A stretch of DNA of 64,000 bases. Source: AWTP1-13 sp963775835. GTDB lineage: Bacteria; Pseudomonadota; Alphaproteobacteria; Rhizobiales; Hyphomicrobiaceae. Below are positions 51,968 through 61,656 of the stretch, piece after piece. The notes below the pieces were generated by a model, which did no database searches, was not told the DNA's origin, and saw nothing but the letters and a program-made list of their open reading frames with translations. The stretch is from assembly GCA_963775835.1 (NCBI GenBank), contig CAVZKV010000002.1, forward strand, positions 620,001 to 684,000, in the 5' to 3' direction. Position 1 is the first letter of the stretch. Every line of letters starts with the position of its first letter. A program made the translations under genes and the position numbers.

Positions 51968-53173
51968 ATGCGGATTGTCAGCCGCTATGTGTTTCGACAA
52001 GCGTCGGGCGCGCTGCTTTTAGTCCTCATCTCGCTGACGGGGATCACCTGGATTGGCGTGGCCTTGCGCCAGCTCGAATTGATGACAAGCCAGGGCCAGG
52101 ACGTGTGGCGCTTCCTGGCCATGACCACGCTGGCGTTGCCCAGCATGATGGCGGTCATCGCTCCGATCGCGCTCTTGATTGCGTCCATCTACGTGCTGAC
52201 GCGCCTCAGCGGCGACAGCGAACTGATCATCATGACCAGCGGCGGCATGCCGGTGTGGGGCCTGTTGAAGCCGCTCGGATTGCTCGCCCTTCTCGTCTCG
52301 GTGGGGGTGGCGAGCGTCAATCATGTGGTGGGCCCAGCGAGCCAGCGATTGCTGCGCGACATGGCCGCTCAGGTCAGAACCGACCTCATGGCCCAGGTGA
52401 TCCAACCTTGGCGCTTCACGTCGCCCGAACCCAAGCTGATGGTGCACATTCGAGACCGCGGCCCCGGCGGCGAGCTGCTCGGGTTGATGATGCACGATGC
52501 GCGCGATCCCAAGCAGGTCGTCACCTATCTGGCCGAGCGCGGGCTGATCATCAAGCAGGGCGAGATGGCCTATCTGAGGATGGACAAGGGCCACATTGTG
52601 CGGCGGCTCGAGAACGATTCCACCCCACAGATCATCGCCTTCGAGCGCTATGCCGTGGACTTGAACCAGCTCGAGCAGCGCGTCGATCAAGCCGGCCAGC
52701 TGCGGCCGCGCGAGCGCTCGACGGCAGACCTCATTTGGCCCGATCCCAACGATGTCCTCTTCCGCCAGGCGCCGGGGCGGTTTGCATCCGAGTTGCACGA
52801 TCGCGTGTCGAGCCCGCTCTATGCCTTTAGCTTCGTCCTCTTGGTGGTGGCCGCGCTGGGCCACGCCCAGACCACACGCCAGAACCGCAATCAGGCCGCT
52901 GTTGCGGCCTTTGCCTTGGCGGTTGGGTGCCGCATTGGCGGTATTGTGACGACCAATGCCGCCACCGTACGCACCTCCGCCATTCCTCTGCTGTATGCGG
53001 TCCCCCTGCTCGCCGGGCTGATGGCGGCCGTGGCGATCCAATGGCACGCCTATCCGCACCGGCCCTCGCGCCTGGGGTCCGCCCTGACCCGCCCCTGGCG
53101 CGCGCTCGCGGGCCAAGTCGGCATCTGGTTCCGTCCCGCCGCCGTCGCCGCGGCCTCGAGAGGCAGGAGCTAA
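51968..53173 (+). CDS. lptF: LPS export ABC transporter permease LptF
   Basis: 401 residues with six or so membrane spans: an early cluster (VLISLTGITWIGVAL, LALPSMMAVIAPIALLIASI), a periplasmic beta-jellyroll-like domain in the middle (about 130-260) and a C-terminal cluster (FSFVLLVVAALGHA). LptF and LptG form the inner-membrane core of the LPS transporter with LptB. It starts the lptF-lptG-lptD operon; lptG follows 10 bases later. Confidence 0.93.
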   Translation: MRIVSRYVFRQASGALLLVLISLTGITWIGVALRQLELMTSQGQDVWRFLAMTTLALPSMMAVIAPIALLIASIYVLTRLSGDSELIIMTSGGMPVWGLLKPLGLLALLVSVGVASVNHVVGPASQRLLRDMAAQVRTDLMAQVIQPWRFTSPEPKLMVHIRDRGPGGELLGLMMHDARDPKQVVTYLAERGLIIKQGEMAYLRMDKGHIVRRLENDSTPQIIAFERYAVDLNQLEQRVDQAGQLRPRERSTADLIWPDPNDVLFRQAPGRFASELHDRVSSPLYAFSFVLLVVAALGHAQTTRQNRNQAAVAAFALAVGCRIGGIVTTNAATVRTSAIPLLYAVPLLAGLMAAVAIQWHAYPHRPSRLGSALTRPWRALAGQVGIWFRPAAVAAASRGRS

Positions 53174-53183
53174 GGCGCGCCCG

Positions 53184-54278
53184 ATGTTCGCCGCCCGTAC
53201 CCTTCGCTACTACGTCGCCAAGCGGTTTTTGCTGTCGATTGTGGCGGCCTTCACCGTCTGTGCCGCCCTGATCTTCATGATCGACATGATCGAGCTCCTG
53301 CGCCTGTCGCGGCGCGCCGTCGATCTGTCGATGGCCAACCTGTTTTGGATGGCGCTGCTACGCCTGCCCGCGTTTTCCGAGATCTTGCTGTCCTTTGCGG
53401 TCATGGTCGGCAGCATCGTTGCCCTTTTGACGCTCAATCGAAAATCGGAGCTGACGGTCATGCGCGCGGGCGGCATGTCCGTGTGGCAGTTCCTGCGGCC
53501 GGGCATCACCATTGCGGGTGTCCTCGGAGTTGTAGCGGTCACCATCTACAATCCCTTGGCGGCAGCCGCCCGCTCGGAGGCCGAGCGCCTGGTGGCCGAA
53601 GCCTTTGGCCGCGAAGCCGGCCTGTTGGCGGCCTCGGGCGAGGCGGGTTGGCTGCGGCAAGACGGCGCCGACGGCCAGTCCGTGATGACCGCTCAGGCGA
53701 TCGCCAACCAGGGCTTGGCGCTGGCCGGCGTGACCGTCTTTCAGTTCGACGCCAAGGGGGCCTTTTCCGAGCGCATCGATGCCGAGCGGGCCAGCCTCAA
53801 CGACGGCTACTGGGAACTGAGCAAGGCCCTGGTCTCCCGCCCGGACCGGGAGCCGGAAACCTTCGACACCTTCACGCTCTCAACCCACCTCACGCGCGAG
53901 CGCGTGGGTGACGCCTTGGGATCGGAAATTTCCGTCTCCTTTTGGCAGTTGCCAGATTTGATCCAAATTGCTGAAAAGACAGGGCTTTCCGCCGACCGCT
54001 ACAAGATGCAGTACGCCCTCCTGGTGGCCCGTCCAGCGCTGTTGATAACAATGGTTATTTTGGCCGCCACTGTGTCTCTGCGGTCATTCCGCTCGGGCGG
54101 CATCCAGACTATGGTCGTGACGGGGATGGTCGGGGGCATTGGGTTCTTCCTGCTGGCAGAGGCGTCGCGCCAGGTTGGCATGGCCGGCTTGGTGTCGCCG
54201 ACGGCGGCGGTCTGGGTACCCATTGCCATTGCTTTGCTGGTCTCGTTAACGGTGTTGCTGCACCAGGAGGATGGCTGA
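53184..54278 (+). CDS. lptG: LPS export ABC transporter permease LptG
   Basis: 364 residues, same family architecture as LptF: first membrane helix with LLSIVAAFTVCAALIFMIDM, second cluster around ILLSFAVMVGSIVALLTLNR, periplasmic domain, then SLRSFRSGGIQTMVVTGMVG and the last helices. It partners LptF. An AGGAGG ribosome site for lptD lies in its last codons, and lptD starts directly after its stop. Confidence 0.93.
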   Translation: MFAARTLRYYVAKRFLLSIVAAFTVCAALIFMIDMIELLRLSRRAVDLSMANLFWMALLRLPAFSEILLSFAVMVGSIVALLTLNRKSELTVMRAGGMSVWQFLRPGITIAGVLGVVAVTIYNPLAAAARSEAERLVAEAFGREAGLLAASGEAGWLRQDGADGQSVMTAQAIANQGLALAGVTVFQFDAKGAFSERIDAERASLNDGYWELSKALVSRPDREPETFDTFTLSTHLTRERVGDALGSEISVSFWQLPDLIQIAEKTGLSADRYKMQYALLVARPALLITMVILAATVSLRSFRSGGIQTMVVTGMVGGIGFFLLAEASRQVGMAGLVSPTAAVWVPIAIALLVSLTVLLHQEDG

Positions 54279-56708
54279 GTGACGCGTCGGGCGCCGATAC
54301 CGCACGCAGCGTGCGGCGAAGCGCGGGTCTTAAGTCGTCGGCGACGACGGCTGGGGCTCGGGCGTGCGCTCGTCTTTTGCCTCGGTGTGGCGCTCCTCAC
54401 CTTCAGCGTTGCCGCGCAGGCGCAAGATCCGAGCAAACCCACCGCGGGAGCCCTCCCCAAGGCCTTCCCGCGCCAGCCCGGCGGCGTCCTCGGGCCAGCC
54501 CCCAAGATCGATCGCGCCCAGCCCCTCTACCTGCAGGCGGACCAGCTCATCTACGACAGCAAGTCGAGCCGGGTGATTGCCCAGGGCAACGTTGAGATCT
54601 ACTACAACAACTACATTCTGACCGCCGAACGGGTCATCTACGACCAGAGCGTCAACAAGCTGGTCGCCGAAGGCAACGCGCAGCTGAAGGACCCCAACGG
54701 TAGCATCACGCGCGCGGACCGGTTTGAGGCGCTCGACGACTTCCGCGACGCCTTCGTGCAGTCCTTAAGCGTCGTTCTCAAAGACGACACGCGCATTGCC
54801 GCCGATCGCGCCAGCCGTCGCGAGGGCAACATCACCGAGTACGAGCGTGGCAAATTCACGCCCTGTAAAAACGATCCCGGCGTGCCGCCGCTGTGGTGCA
54901 TCAGCGCCGCCCGGATCGTCCACGATCAGCGTGAGGCCACCATCAGCTATCAGGACGCTCAGTTTGAGTTGCTCGGCGTGCCCATTCTGTACCTGCCCTA
55001 CTTCCAGCACCCGGACCCCTCGGTCAAGCGCCGGTCCGGCTTTTTGGCCCCGAGCTATGCGAACTCCTCAACGCTCGGCTTCGGCGTCGAGGTACCCTAC
55101 TACTTCGCGCTCGCCCCCAATTACGATTTCACCTTCCATCCCCAGTATTGGTCCAAGCAGGGCGTGCTGTGGCAGGGTGACTTCCGACACCGGCTCGCCG
55201 ACGGCCAGTACAATGTGAAGATCGCCGCCATCGACCAGGGACGCGATGAGTTCGGTGCCACCATCAACGGCGAGCAAGGTTGGCGCGGATCGCTGGAGAC
55301 CAAGGGACAATTTTCGCTGTCCTCGTGGTGGCGCTACGGCTGGGACATCACGGTCGAGAGCGACGACACCTTCCGGCGCTTCTATAAGCTCGATCCCATC
55401 CTGCAGACGGACCGTGTGAACACGATTTACCTGCAGGGCATGAGCGAACGCAACTATCTGAGCGCCAGGCTGTATCACTTCGGCGGCTTGCTGCTCGACG
55501 AGTCCGCGCAAGCCGATTCGCTCGTGCATCCCGTCATTGACTACAACTACATCGTCGGCCAACCGGTGCTCGGGGGCGAGTTGAGCTTTACGGGCCATGC
55601 CCGCTCGATGTCGCGCAACAATGGCGGCACCGACACTACGCATGCCGTCGCCGAGGCGAACTGGCGCCGCAAGATGATCGATCCCATCGGGCAGGTCTGG
55701 ACGCCCTTCGTCAACGCCCGCGGCGACGTCTACAGCTATTCGGATGCCCTGAGCCCGGCGACGACGACGCCGACGCCAATCCCGAACGACACGGCGCTGC
55801 GAGGCTTGGCCGCCGCCGGGGTGCTCTATTCCTACCCGTTCGTGACGCACACGGCGGATGCCTCGCACGTGATCGCGCCGACGGCACAGATTATCGTGCG
55901 GCAAAACAAGGTCTCGCAGTTCTTCCTCCCCGACGAGGACGCCAAGAGCCTGGTGTTCGACGACACGTTGCTGTTCGATATCGACAAGTTCTCGGGCTAC
56001 GATCGGTTCGAAACCGGCACGCGCGCCAACGTCGGCTTGCAGTACACCTTCCAGGCCAACAGCGGCTTCAACGCCCGCGTCGTGTTCGGCCAGAGCTATC
56101 AGATTGCGGGCGAAAATCCCTACACCAACCCGGGCTTCGACCCGTCGAGCTGCACGACGCCGGGTTGCACCAACTTCAATTTCAACCCAAAGAGCGGCCT
56201 GGAGACCAGTCGCTCCGAATACGTGGCCGGTCTTTATCTGTCGCCGTTCGCCGGCTTCAATGTCGTCTCCCAGAGCCGCTTCGACGAGAGGGACTGGTCG
56301 CTCAACCGTCAGGACCTGTTGGTCAACGCCAGTTATGGACCGGTCGTGGCGTCGGTGGCCTACACGCTTTCTCGCTTCGATACGCTCACGGGGACGCAAG
56401 ATACCCAGCAGGACGTCATGCCCTTCCTGGGCCTCAAGATTACCAACAATTGGAGCGTCGGCGCCTCCGTGCGCTACGACATCGACGAGAAGCAACGGAT
56501 CCAGGACCAGTTCCAAGTCAAGTATGCCGACGAGTGCTTCGTGCTGACGGCGAGCTACACGGAGACCTTCATCGAAAACCAGCCGCTCGACCTGAGGCCC
56601 GACCGCACGCTGATGCTGCGCTTCGAGCTCAAGCATCTGGGTGAGTTCAACTACAAGACCGACGTCTTGAGCCACGTCTTCGGCGACAGCAACCAAGGTC
56701 CGCAATAG
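54279..56708 (+). CDS. lptD: LPS-assembly protein LptD (outer membrane)
   Basis: 809 residues, GTG start, with a signal peptide (ALVFCLGVALLTFSVAAQAQ). The N-terminal OstA-like jellyroll (VIAQGNVEIYYNNYILTAE) docks with LptA; the remaining 550 residues are alternating beta strands ending in a typical outer-membrane barrel. LptD with LptE inserts LPS into the outer leaflet. Few cysteines are seen (ARLNDCTTPGCTN region and CKNDPG), so the disulfide arrangement differs from enterobacteria. Confidence 0.95.
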   Translation: MTRRAPIPHAACGEARVLSRRRRRLGLGRALVFCLGVALLTFSVAAQAQDPSKPTAGALPKAFPRQPGGVLGPAPKIDRAQPLYLQADQLIYDSKSSRVIAQGNVEIYYNNYILTAERVIYDQSVNKLVAEGNAQLKDPNGSITRADRFEALDDFRDAFVQSLSVVLKDDTRIAADRASRREGNITEYERGKFTPCKNDPGVPPLWCISAARIVHDQREATISYQDAQFELLGVPILYLPYFQHPDPSVKRRSGFLAPSYANSSTLGFGVEVPYYFALAPNYDFTFHPQYWSKQGVLWQGDFRHRLADGQYNVKIAAIDQGRDEFGATINGEQGWRGSLETKGQFSLSSWWRYGWDITVESDDTFRRFYKLDPILQTDRVNTIYLQGMSERNYLSARLYHFGGLLLDESAQADSLVHPVIDYNYIVGQPVLGGELSFTGHARSMSRNNGGTDTTHAVAEANWRRKMIDPIGQVWTPFVNARGDVYSYSDALSPATTTPTPIPNDTALRGLAAAGVLYSYPFVTHTADASHVIAPTAQIIVRQNKVSQFFLPDEDAKSLVFDDTLLFDIDKFSGYDRFETGTRANVGLQYTFQANSGFNARVVFGQSYQIAGENPYTNPGFDPSSCTTPGCTNFNFNPKSGLETSRSEYVAGLYLSPFAGFNVVSQSRFDERDWSLNRQDLLVNASYGPVVASVAYTLSRFDTLTGTQDTQQDVMPFLGLKITNNWSVGASVRYDIDEKQRIQDQFQVKYADECFVLTASYTETFIENQPLDLRPDRTLMLRFELKHLGEFNYKTDVLSHVFGDSNQGPQ

Positions 56709-56864
56709 GCGTGCCGCCTCGGGTCCCCACCCCAGCAGGACCCGCAGCCCTGCCTTGCCCACGCCACGGTTGTCTGTGGATAAAGAAGCATCGCGCTCGA
56801 GGTCGCGGCGCTAGGATGGACCGTCGAATCGCGCTCTTTGCAAAGGCTGGTAGCCCTATCTGAC

Positions 56865-58082
56865 ATGCATCAGCTCGTCTCTCGTCAATCGCTTCCCGGC
56901 GTCCTGCTGGCTTCCGTGCTGGCCATGACGAGCCTGCCCGACGTGCCGGCGGCGCAAACGGGCAAGGCCCAAACGGGCAAGGCGCAGACGGCGGCGGTGG
57001 AAAAGCAGGGCGGCCAATCCGGCAGCAAGGCTGGAAGCCAAAGCATCGTTGCGCTGGTCAACGACGAGCCGGTGACGGCCTACGAGATCGACCAGCGCGC
57101 GCGCTTCCTGTCGCTCAGCGCCAACATCGGCGACAAGGTGAAAGAGAACTTCAAGCGTCTTGCCCAGCAGGAAAGCACCAACCAACAGCTGCGCACCATG
57201 ATGCAGGAGGTGATCGACAGCAACAAAGGCAAGTCGCCCGACCAGCTCCGGGCCATCTTTGAGGAAAAAAAGAAGCAGTTCAGCATGAACCTCGAGCGGC
57301 AAGCGATCGAGGGCGCCCGCTCCGGGTTGGTGCCGCAGATGCGCAAGGGCGCGCAGGAGGAGTTGATCGAGGAACGCCTCAAGCTGCAGGAGGCGAAAAA
57401 GAACGGCATCGAGGTCAGCGACGATGAAGTGCGGCGCGTCTTGAAAGGGCTCGCCGAGAACAACAAAATGACGGAGGAGCAGTTCGTCCAGCATTTGAAG
57501 GGGTTGGGCGTGGACGCCACCACGCTGAAGGAGCGGTTCCGGGCCATGATCGGCTGGCGAGAGGTCATTCGCCGTCGTTTCTCGGCCCTCGTCTCGGTCA
57601 CCCAGCGCGAGATCGACCGGGCGGTTTCGGCCTCCGGCGGGGAGGCCGGCGACGACGGTGTCGAGTTGCACGTGCAGAAGATCACCCTGTCGATGCCGAC
57701 GGCCTCCGACCAGGCCGGCATGGCGAAACGCTTCGCCGAAGCGGAGGCGTTGCGGCGCAAGTTCGGCGGCTGCAAAACCATGGCGGGCCTCGCCAAGGAC
57801 GCGCCCGGTCTCAAATTCGAGGATATGAAGTTCATCAAACCGAGCAGTATTAGCGAACCAACGCGATCGCTGCTGCTCAGCGCCAAGGATGGCGATATGC
57901 TGCCACCGAACCCCATGCCAGGGGCCATCGACCTGATGGCCGTCTGCGCACGGCGAACGGTCAAGGCCGACGATAAGCAGCGCGAAAAGGTGCAAGAGGA
58001 CCTGCGGGCCAAGGAATTCGAGATGCTCGCCAAGCGCCACTTGCGCGATATCAGACAGGATGCCCACATCGAATTCAGATGA
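56865..58082 (+). CDS. surA: SurA-like periplasmic chaperone (parvulin-type PPIase)
   Basis: 405 residues from ATG 56865 (TTG 56838 in frame is an alternative). Signal peptide, then an unusual repeat-like QTGKAQTGKAQ linker, then the SurA N-terminal domain (IVALVNDEPVTAYEIDQRAR) and a helical chaperone module with KLQEAKKNGIEVSDDEVRR. The C-terminal PPIase-like part (VELHVQKITLSM) is short and degenerate, so prolyl isomerase activity is doubtful. SurA escorts outer membrane proteins such as LptD, encoded just upstream. Confidence 0.88.
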   Translation: MHQLVSRQSLPGVLLASVLAMTSLPDVPAAQTGKAQTGKAQTAAVEKQGGQSGSKAGSQSIVALVNDEPVTAYEIDQRARFLSLSANIGDKVKENFKRLAQQESTNQQLRTMMQEVIDSNKGKSPDQLRAIFEEKKKQFSMNLERQAIEGARSGLVPQMRKGAQEELIEERLKLQEAKKNGIEVSDDEVRRVLKGLAENNKMTEEQFVQHLKGLGVDATTLKERFRAMIGWREVIRRRFSALVSVTQREIDRAVSASGGEAGDDGVELHVQKITLSMPTASDQAGMAKRFAEAEALRRKFGGCKTMAGLAKDAPGLKFEDMKFIKPSSISEPTRSLLLSAKDGDMLPPNPMPGAIDLMAVCARRTVKADDKQREKVQEDLRAKEFEMLAKRHLRDIRQDAHIEFR

Positions 58083-59142
58083 GGCGGGGGGGGCGCGGGA
58101 TCCGGGGCGGGCACCGACACCGGCGCCTGGAGGCTATCCGCCGCTCGCCGTGACCATGGGCGATCCGGCGGGGATCGGGCCCGATATTTCGCTTGCAAGT
58201 TGGCTGGACCGGGTCTGCCTTGAGCTGCCGCCGTTCGTCCTCCTGGGCGATCCGGACGTGCTCGCCGAGCGGGCCCGGCGGCTTTCCCTCCCCATCCCGA
58301 TCGAACGCGTTGCCGACTTCGAGGCGGGGCAGGCGACGTTCTGGGAGGCCCTGCCGGTTCTGCCGGTGCGCGGCGCTGGGGTGGGCGGCGACAAAGCCAT
58401 GATCGTTGCCGCCATTGAGGAGGCGACGGCTGCCGTGCTGGGGCGGCGTGCCTTGGGCCTGGTGACGAACCCGATTACCAAGAGCGCGCTCAAGTTCGCC
58501 GACCTCGCCTACCCGGGGCATACCGAATACCTGGCGCGCCTTGCCGAACGCCATGCCGGGGGGCCGCGCCCGCGGCCGGTCATGATGCTGGTGGCCGAGG
58601 AGCTCAAAGTTGTACCGGCGACCGTGCACGTGCCGCTGACGGCGGTGGCACCTTTGCTCAGTGCCGAGCTCCTCAGCGAAACCATCACCATCACCGCCGC
58701 CGCGCTGAGGCGGGACTTCGCGATTCGCGCGCCGCGTATCGCCGTGACGGGGCTCAATCCGCATGCCGGGGAAGACGGCCTGATCGGTGTGGAGGAGGCG
58801 AGGCTCATTCGACCGGTCGTCGCCGCGCTGGCGGCCTCCGGCCTGGCGGTCTCGGGCCCCTACGCCGCCGACACCCTGTTCCACGCCGAGGCGCGGCGCG
58901 GCTACGATGCCGTCGTCGCCATGTATCACGACCAGGCCTTGATCCCACTGAAAACGCTGGCCTTCGAGCGGGGCGTCAATATCACCCTGGGGCTGCCATT
59001 CGTGCGCACCTCGCCCGACCATGGCACGGCCTTTGCCATCGCCGGCACCGGCAAGGCGCGCCCCGGCAGCTTCATCGCCGCCCTGCGGCTCGCCGCCGAA
59101 GTCGGCCATCGCCGCGCGCGTGCCGCCGACGCTTCGCAATGA
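58060..59142 (+). CDS. pdxA: 4-hydroxythreonine-4-phosphate dehydrogenase PdxA
   Basis: 360 residues overlapping the last 23 bases of surA. Family motifs: TMGDPAGIGPDISLA, LVTNPITKSALKFADLAYPGHTEYLA, GLNPHAGEDG and YHDQALIPLKTLAFERGVN with metal-binding histidines. It makes 3-amino-2-oxopropyl phosphate for pyridoxal phosphate synthesis. The first 30 residues are unconserved, so a later start (GTG 58150) is possible. It overlaps rsmA by four bases (ATGA). Confidence 0.94.
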   Translation: MPTSNSDEAGGARDPGRAPTPAPGGYPPLAVTMGDPAGIGPDISLASWLDRVCLELPPFVLLGDPDVLAERARRLSLPIPIERVADFEAGQATFWEALPVLPVRGAGVGGDKAMIVAAIEEATAAVLGRRALGLVTNPITKSALKFADLAYPGHTEYLARLAERHAGGPRPRPVMMLVAEELKVVPATVHVPLTAVAPLLSAELLSETITITAAALRRDFAIRAPRIAVTGLNPHAGEDGLIGVEEARLIRPVVAALAASGLAVSGPYAADTLFHAEARRGYDAVVAMYHDQALIPLKTLAFERGVNITLGLPFVRTSPDHGTAFAIAGTGKARPGSFIAALRLAAEVGHRRARAADASQ

Positions 59143-60035
59143 CGCACAATTTGACCGCGACCCCCGATGGGTTGCCGCCCCTGGGTGAGGTGATCCGCGC
59201 GCTAGCGCTCGACGCGCGCAAGAGCCTCGGTCAAAACTTCATCCTTGATCTCAACCTCACCCGCCGCATTGCCCGCGCCGCCGGCGAACTCAGCGGCCGC
59301 ACGGTGGTCGAGATCGGCCCCGGCCCGGGCGGCCTCACGCGCGCGCTGCTGCTGGAGGGGGCCGGGCGCGTCCTCGCCATCGAAACGGACGAGCGCTGTC
59401 GCCCGGCGCTGGCCGCCATCGCCGAGCGTTACCCCGATCGCCTCAAGGTTTGTTTCGCGGATGCGCTGAAGACGGACTGGGTGCAGCTCGCTGCCGACCT
59501 GGCGCCCGCCAGACCGCTGATTGCCGCCAATTTGCCCTACAATGTGGCAACGCTGTTGCTGATCGCCTGGCTCGAGAGCGAGCCCTGGCCGCCGTGGTAT
59601 CAGCGCATGGTGCTGATGTTCCAAAAGGAGGTCGCCCAGCGCATCACCGCAAAGCCCGCCACCAAGGCCTATGGCCGGCTGGCCGTGATCGCCCAATGGC
59701 GCTGCCGCGCGCGCCTGCTGTTCACGATCAAGCCGGAGGCCTTCACCCCGTCGCCCACGGTCGCCTCCGCGCTCGTCGAATTCCAGCCGATCGAGCGGCC
59801 GCAGCCGGCCTGCAGCGTCAAGTGTTTGGGTCGCGTCACGGCCGCCGCTTTCGGGCAACGCCGCAAGATGCTGCGCCAGAGCCTGAAGGCGCTCGTCCCC
59901 GATACCGAGGCCCTGCTGGCAGCCGCCGCAATCGATCCGACCTTGCGCGGAGAGGTGCTCGGCGTTGCCGAGTTCGCCCGGCTCGCCTATGTGCTCGAAC
60001 GCTGGCCGACGGGCCGGCCGCTCAAAGCGCGCTGA
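59139..60035 (+). CDS. rsmA: 16S rRNA dimethyladenosine transferase RsmA (KsgA)
   Basis: 298 residues: LGQNFILDLN, SAM-binding VVEIGPGPGGLT, AIETDERC, the NLPY catalytic motif (AANLPYNVATLL) and a C-terminal helical domain. It dimethylates two adenines in helix 45 of 16S rRNA late in 30S assembly. It ends the lptF-to-rsmA run; its 3' end overlaps the convergent gmk 3' end by 14 bases. Confidence 0.96.
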   Translation: MTHNLTATPDGLPPLGEVIRALALDARKSLGQNFILDLNLTRRIARAAGELSGRTVVEIGPGPGGLTRALLLEGAGRVLAIETDERCRPALAAIAERYPDRLKVCFADALKTDWVQLAADLAPARPLIAANLPYNVATLLLIAWLESEPWPPWYQRMVLMFQKEVAQRITAKPATKAYGRLAVIAQWRCRARLLFTIKPEAFTPSPTVASALVEFQPIERPQPACSVKCLGRVTAAAFGQRRKMLRQSLKALVPDTEALLAAAAIDPTLRGEVLGVAEFARLAYVLERWPTGRPLKAR

Positions 60036-60681
60036 GCACGCGCGCAACGAAGCTCTCAAGCCCGATTTGCCGGACGCGCTTCAAGCGCTCCGCCGCCAGG
60101 ATCGCTCGCAGGTCCGCAAGGCTTGCCTCGAGATCGGCATTGACGATGACGTAGTCGTAGTCGCGCCAATGGGCGATCTCGCTCGCAGCCGCGGCCAGGC
60201 GCCGACTGACCACCGCCTCGCTGTCCTGGGCCCGCGTCTTTAGCCGACGCTCCAGGGTGGCCGCGTCCGGCGGCAGAATGAACACGCCCACCATATCGGC
60301 GCTGGCCTCGGCCTTGAGCTGGCGGGCGCCCTGCCAATCGATGTCGAACAGCATGTCCTGCCCGCGGGCGAGTGCACTCAAGACCGGGGCACGCGGGGTG
60401 GCGTAGAAATTGCCGTGCACTTCCGCCCACTCGATCAGGTCGCCCGCTTGCTTGCGGCGCTCGAAGTCCTGCCCATCGATGAAAATGTAGTCCTTGCCGT
60501 CGACCTCGCCCTGGCGGGGGGCGCGGGTGGTCACCGATACCGACATCCTGAGGGACGGATCGGCCTGCGTCAGGCGGCCCGCAAGCGTGGTTTTGCCGGC
60601 CCCGGAAGGCGAGGAGAGCACCAGCAACAGGCCCCGCCTTTCGATCCGCAGCTGCCCCGACTGTGGGCTCGTCTCACTCAA
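60022..60681 (-). CDS. gmk: Guanylate kinase
   Basis: 219 residues, start TTG 60681 (no ATG or GTG in frame nearby; AGGTG eight bases upstream). P-loop SPSGAGKT at 24-31, GMP-binding TTRAPRQGEVDGKDYIFID, FEWAEVHGNFYATPR-like segment and lid LKTRAQDSEAVVSRRL. It phosphorylates GMP to GDP. It overlaps yicC by eight bases and follows it on the same strand. Confidence 0.94.
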   Translation of the reverse strand: MSETSPQSGQLRIERRGLLLVLSSPSGAGKTTLAGRLTQADPSLRMSVSVTTRAPRQGEVDGKDYIFIDGQDFERRKQAGDLIEWAEVHGNFYATPRAPVLSALARGQDMLFDIDWQGARQLKAEASADMVGVFILPPDAATLERRLKTRAQDSEAVVSRRLAAAASEIAHWRDYDYVIVNADLEASLADLRAILAAERLKRVRQIGLESFVARVLSAL

Positions 60682-61561
60682 CGTTTTGCACCTGCTCTCG
60701 CATTTGATCGATCACCGCCTTCAGGTCCAGACCGGCGCGCGTCGTCTCTTCGTCATTGGCTTTGGAGCAGAGCGTGTTGGCCTCGCGGTTGAGCTCCTGG
60801 GCCAGAAAATCGAGCCTGCGTCCGGCCGGCGTCTCGGCGGCCACGAGGTCGCGGGCGGCGGCGACATGGCTGCCGATGCGCTGTAGCTCCTCCTCCACAT
60901 CGGCGCGCGCCGCCAACAGCGCCGCTTCCTGATAAAGCCGGGTTTCGTCGAAATTGGCATTGCTCTCGAGCAGGCGGCCGACCTGCTCCTTCAGGCGCGC
61001 GCGTACCGCCTCGGTGGAGCGCGCCGGCAGCCCGGCAATGCGTTGCGTCAGCCGTTCGATGACGAGAAGCTGGTCAAGTACGATCTGCTCGAGCCGGCGT
61101 CCCTCGGCGGTGCGCACGGCAACCAAGTCGCCGAGCGCATGCTCCAGATCGGCCAACATGGCATCGCTGCGCGCCGTGGTCTCTTGCGCGCTTTCCTCCG
61201 GCTCGACCAGCTCCAGCACGCCCTTGATGCCGAGCAGGGCCTCCGCGCGCGGCGGCGCCACATCGACCATGCTTTTCAATGCCTCAAGCGCGCCCAGCAC
61301 TTGGCGCAGCGCCATGGCGTTGAGCCTGATCTCGCTGCCCCCGTCTGTGCGCTTTGCGCTCAGGTTGACCGCCACGCTGCCGCGCGCCAGGTGCTGGGAG
61401 ATCGCCGCGCGGATGCGCGGCTCAAGACCTTCAAAGCCGGGCGGCAGACGCAGCCGGATGTCGAGCCCGCGGCTGTTGACCGAGCGCAATTCCCAGTGCC
61501 AAGCGGCTGGTCCGGCGACCCCGTCCCGACTGGCGAATCCGGTCATGCTTTTGAGGCTCAT
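60674..61561 (-). CDS. YicC-family protein
   Basis: 295 residues from ATG 61561 (SLKSMTGFASRDG), the standard start of the family. The N-terminal YicC domain has WELRSVNSRGLDIRLRLPPGFE, and the C-terminal DUF1732 domain has RLDFLAQELNREANTLCSKA, both complete. Members act in stationary-phase growth and are reported to be endoribonuclease-like or RNase-adaptor proteins; the exact role here is inference. It is coupled to gmk. Confidence 0.9.
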   Translation of the reverse strand: MSLKSMTGFASRDGVAGPAAWHWELRSVNSRGLDIRLRLPPGFEGLEPRIRAAISQHLARGSVAVNLSAKRTDGGSEIRLNAMALRQVLGALEALKSMVDVAPPRAEALLGIKGVLELVEPEESAQETTARSDAMLADLEHALGDLVAVRTAEGRRLEQIVLDQLLVIERLTQRIAGLPARSTEAVRARLKEQVGRLLESNANFDETRLYQEAALLAARADVEEELQRIGSHVAAARDLVAAETPAGRRLDFLAQELNREANTLCSKANDEETTRAGLDLKAVIDQMREQVQNVE

Positions 61562-61656
61562 TGCGACGGTGCCGGGGCCTTCGGAAGAGCCAGCAACTCG
61601 ATGGTGCAAACTTTAGCCGTAGAGTGGCGCCGCAACAAGAACGCGCCCCTCGGGGT

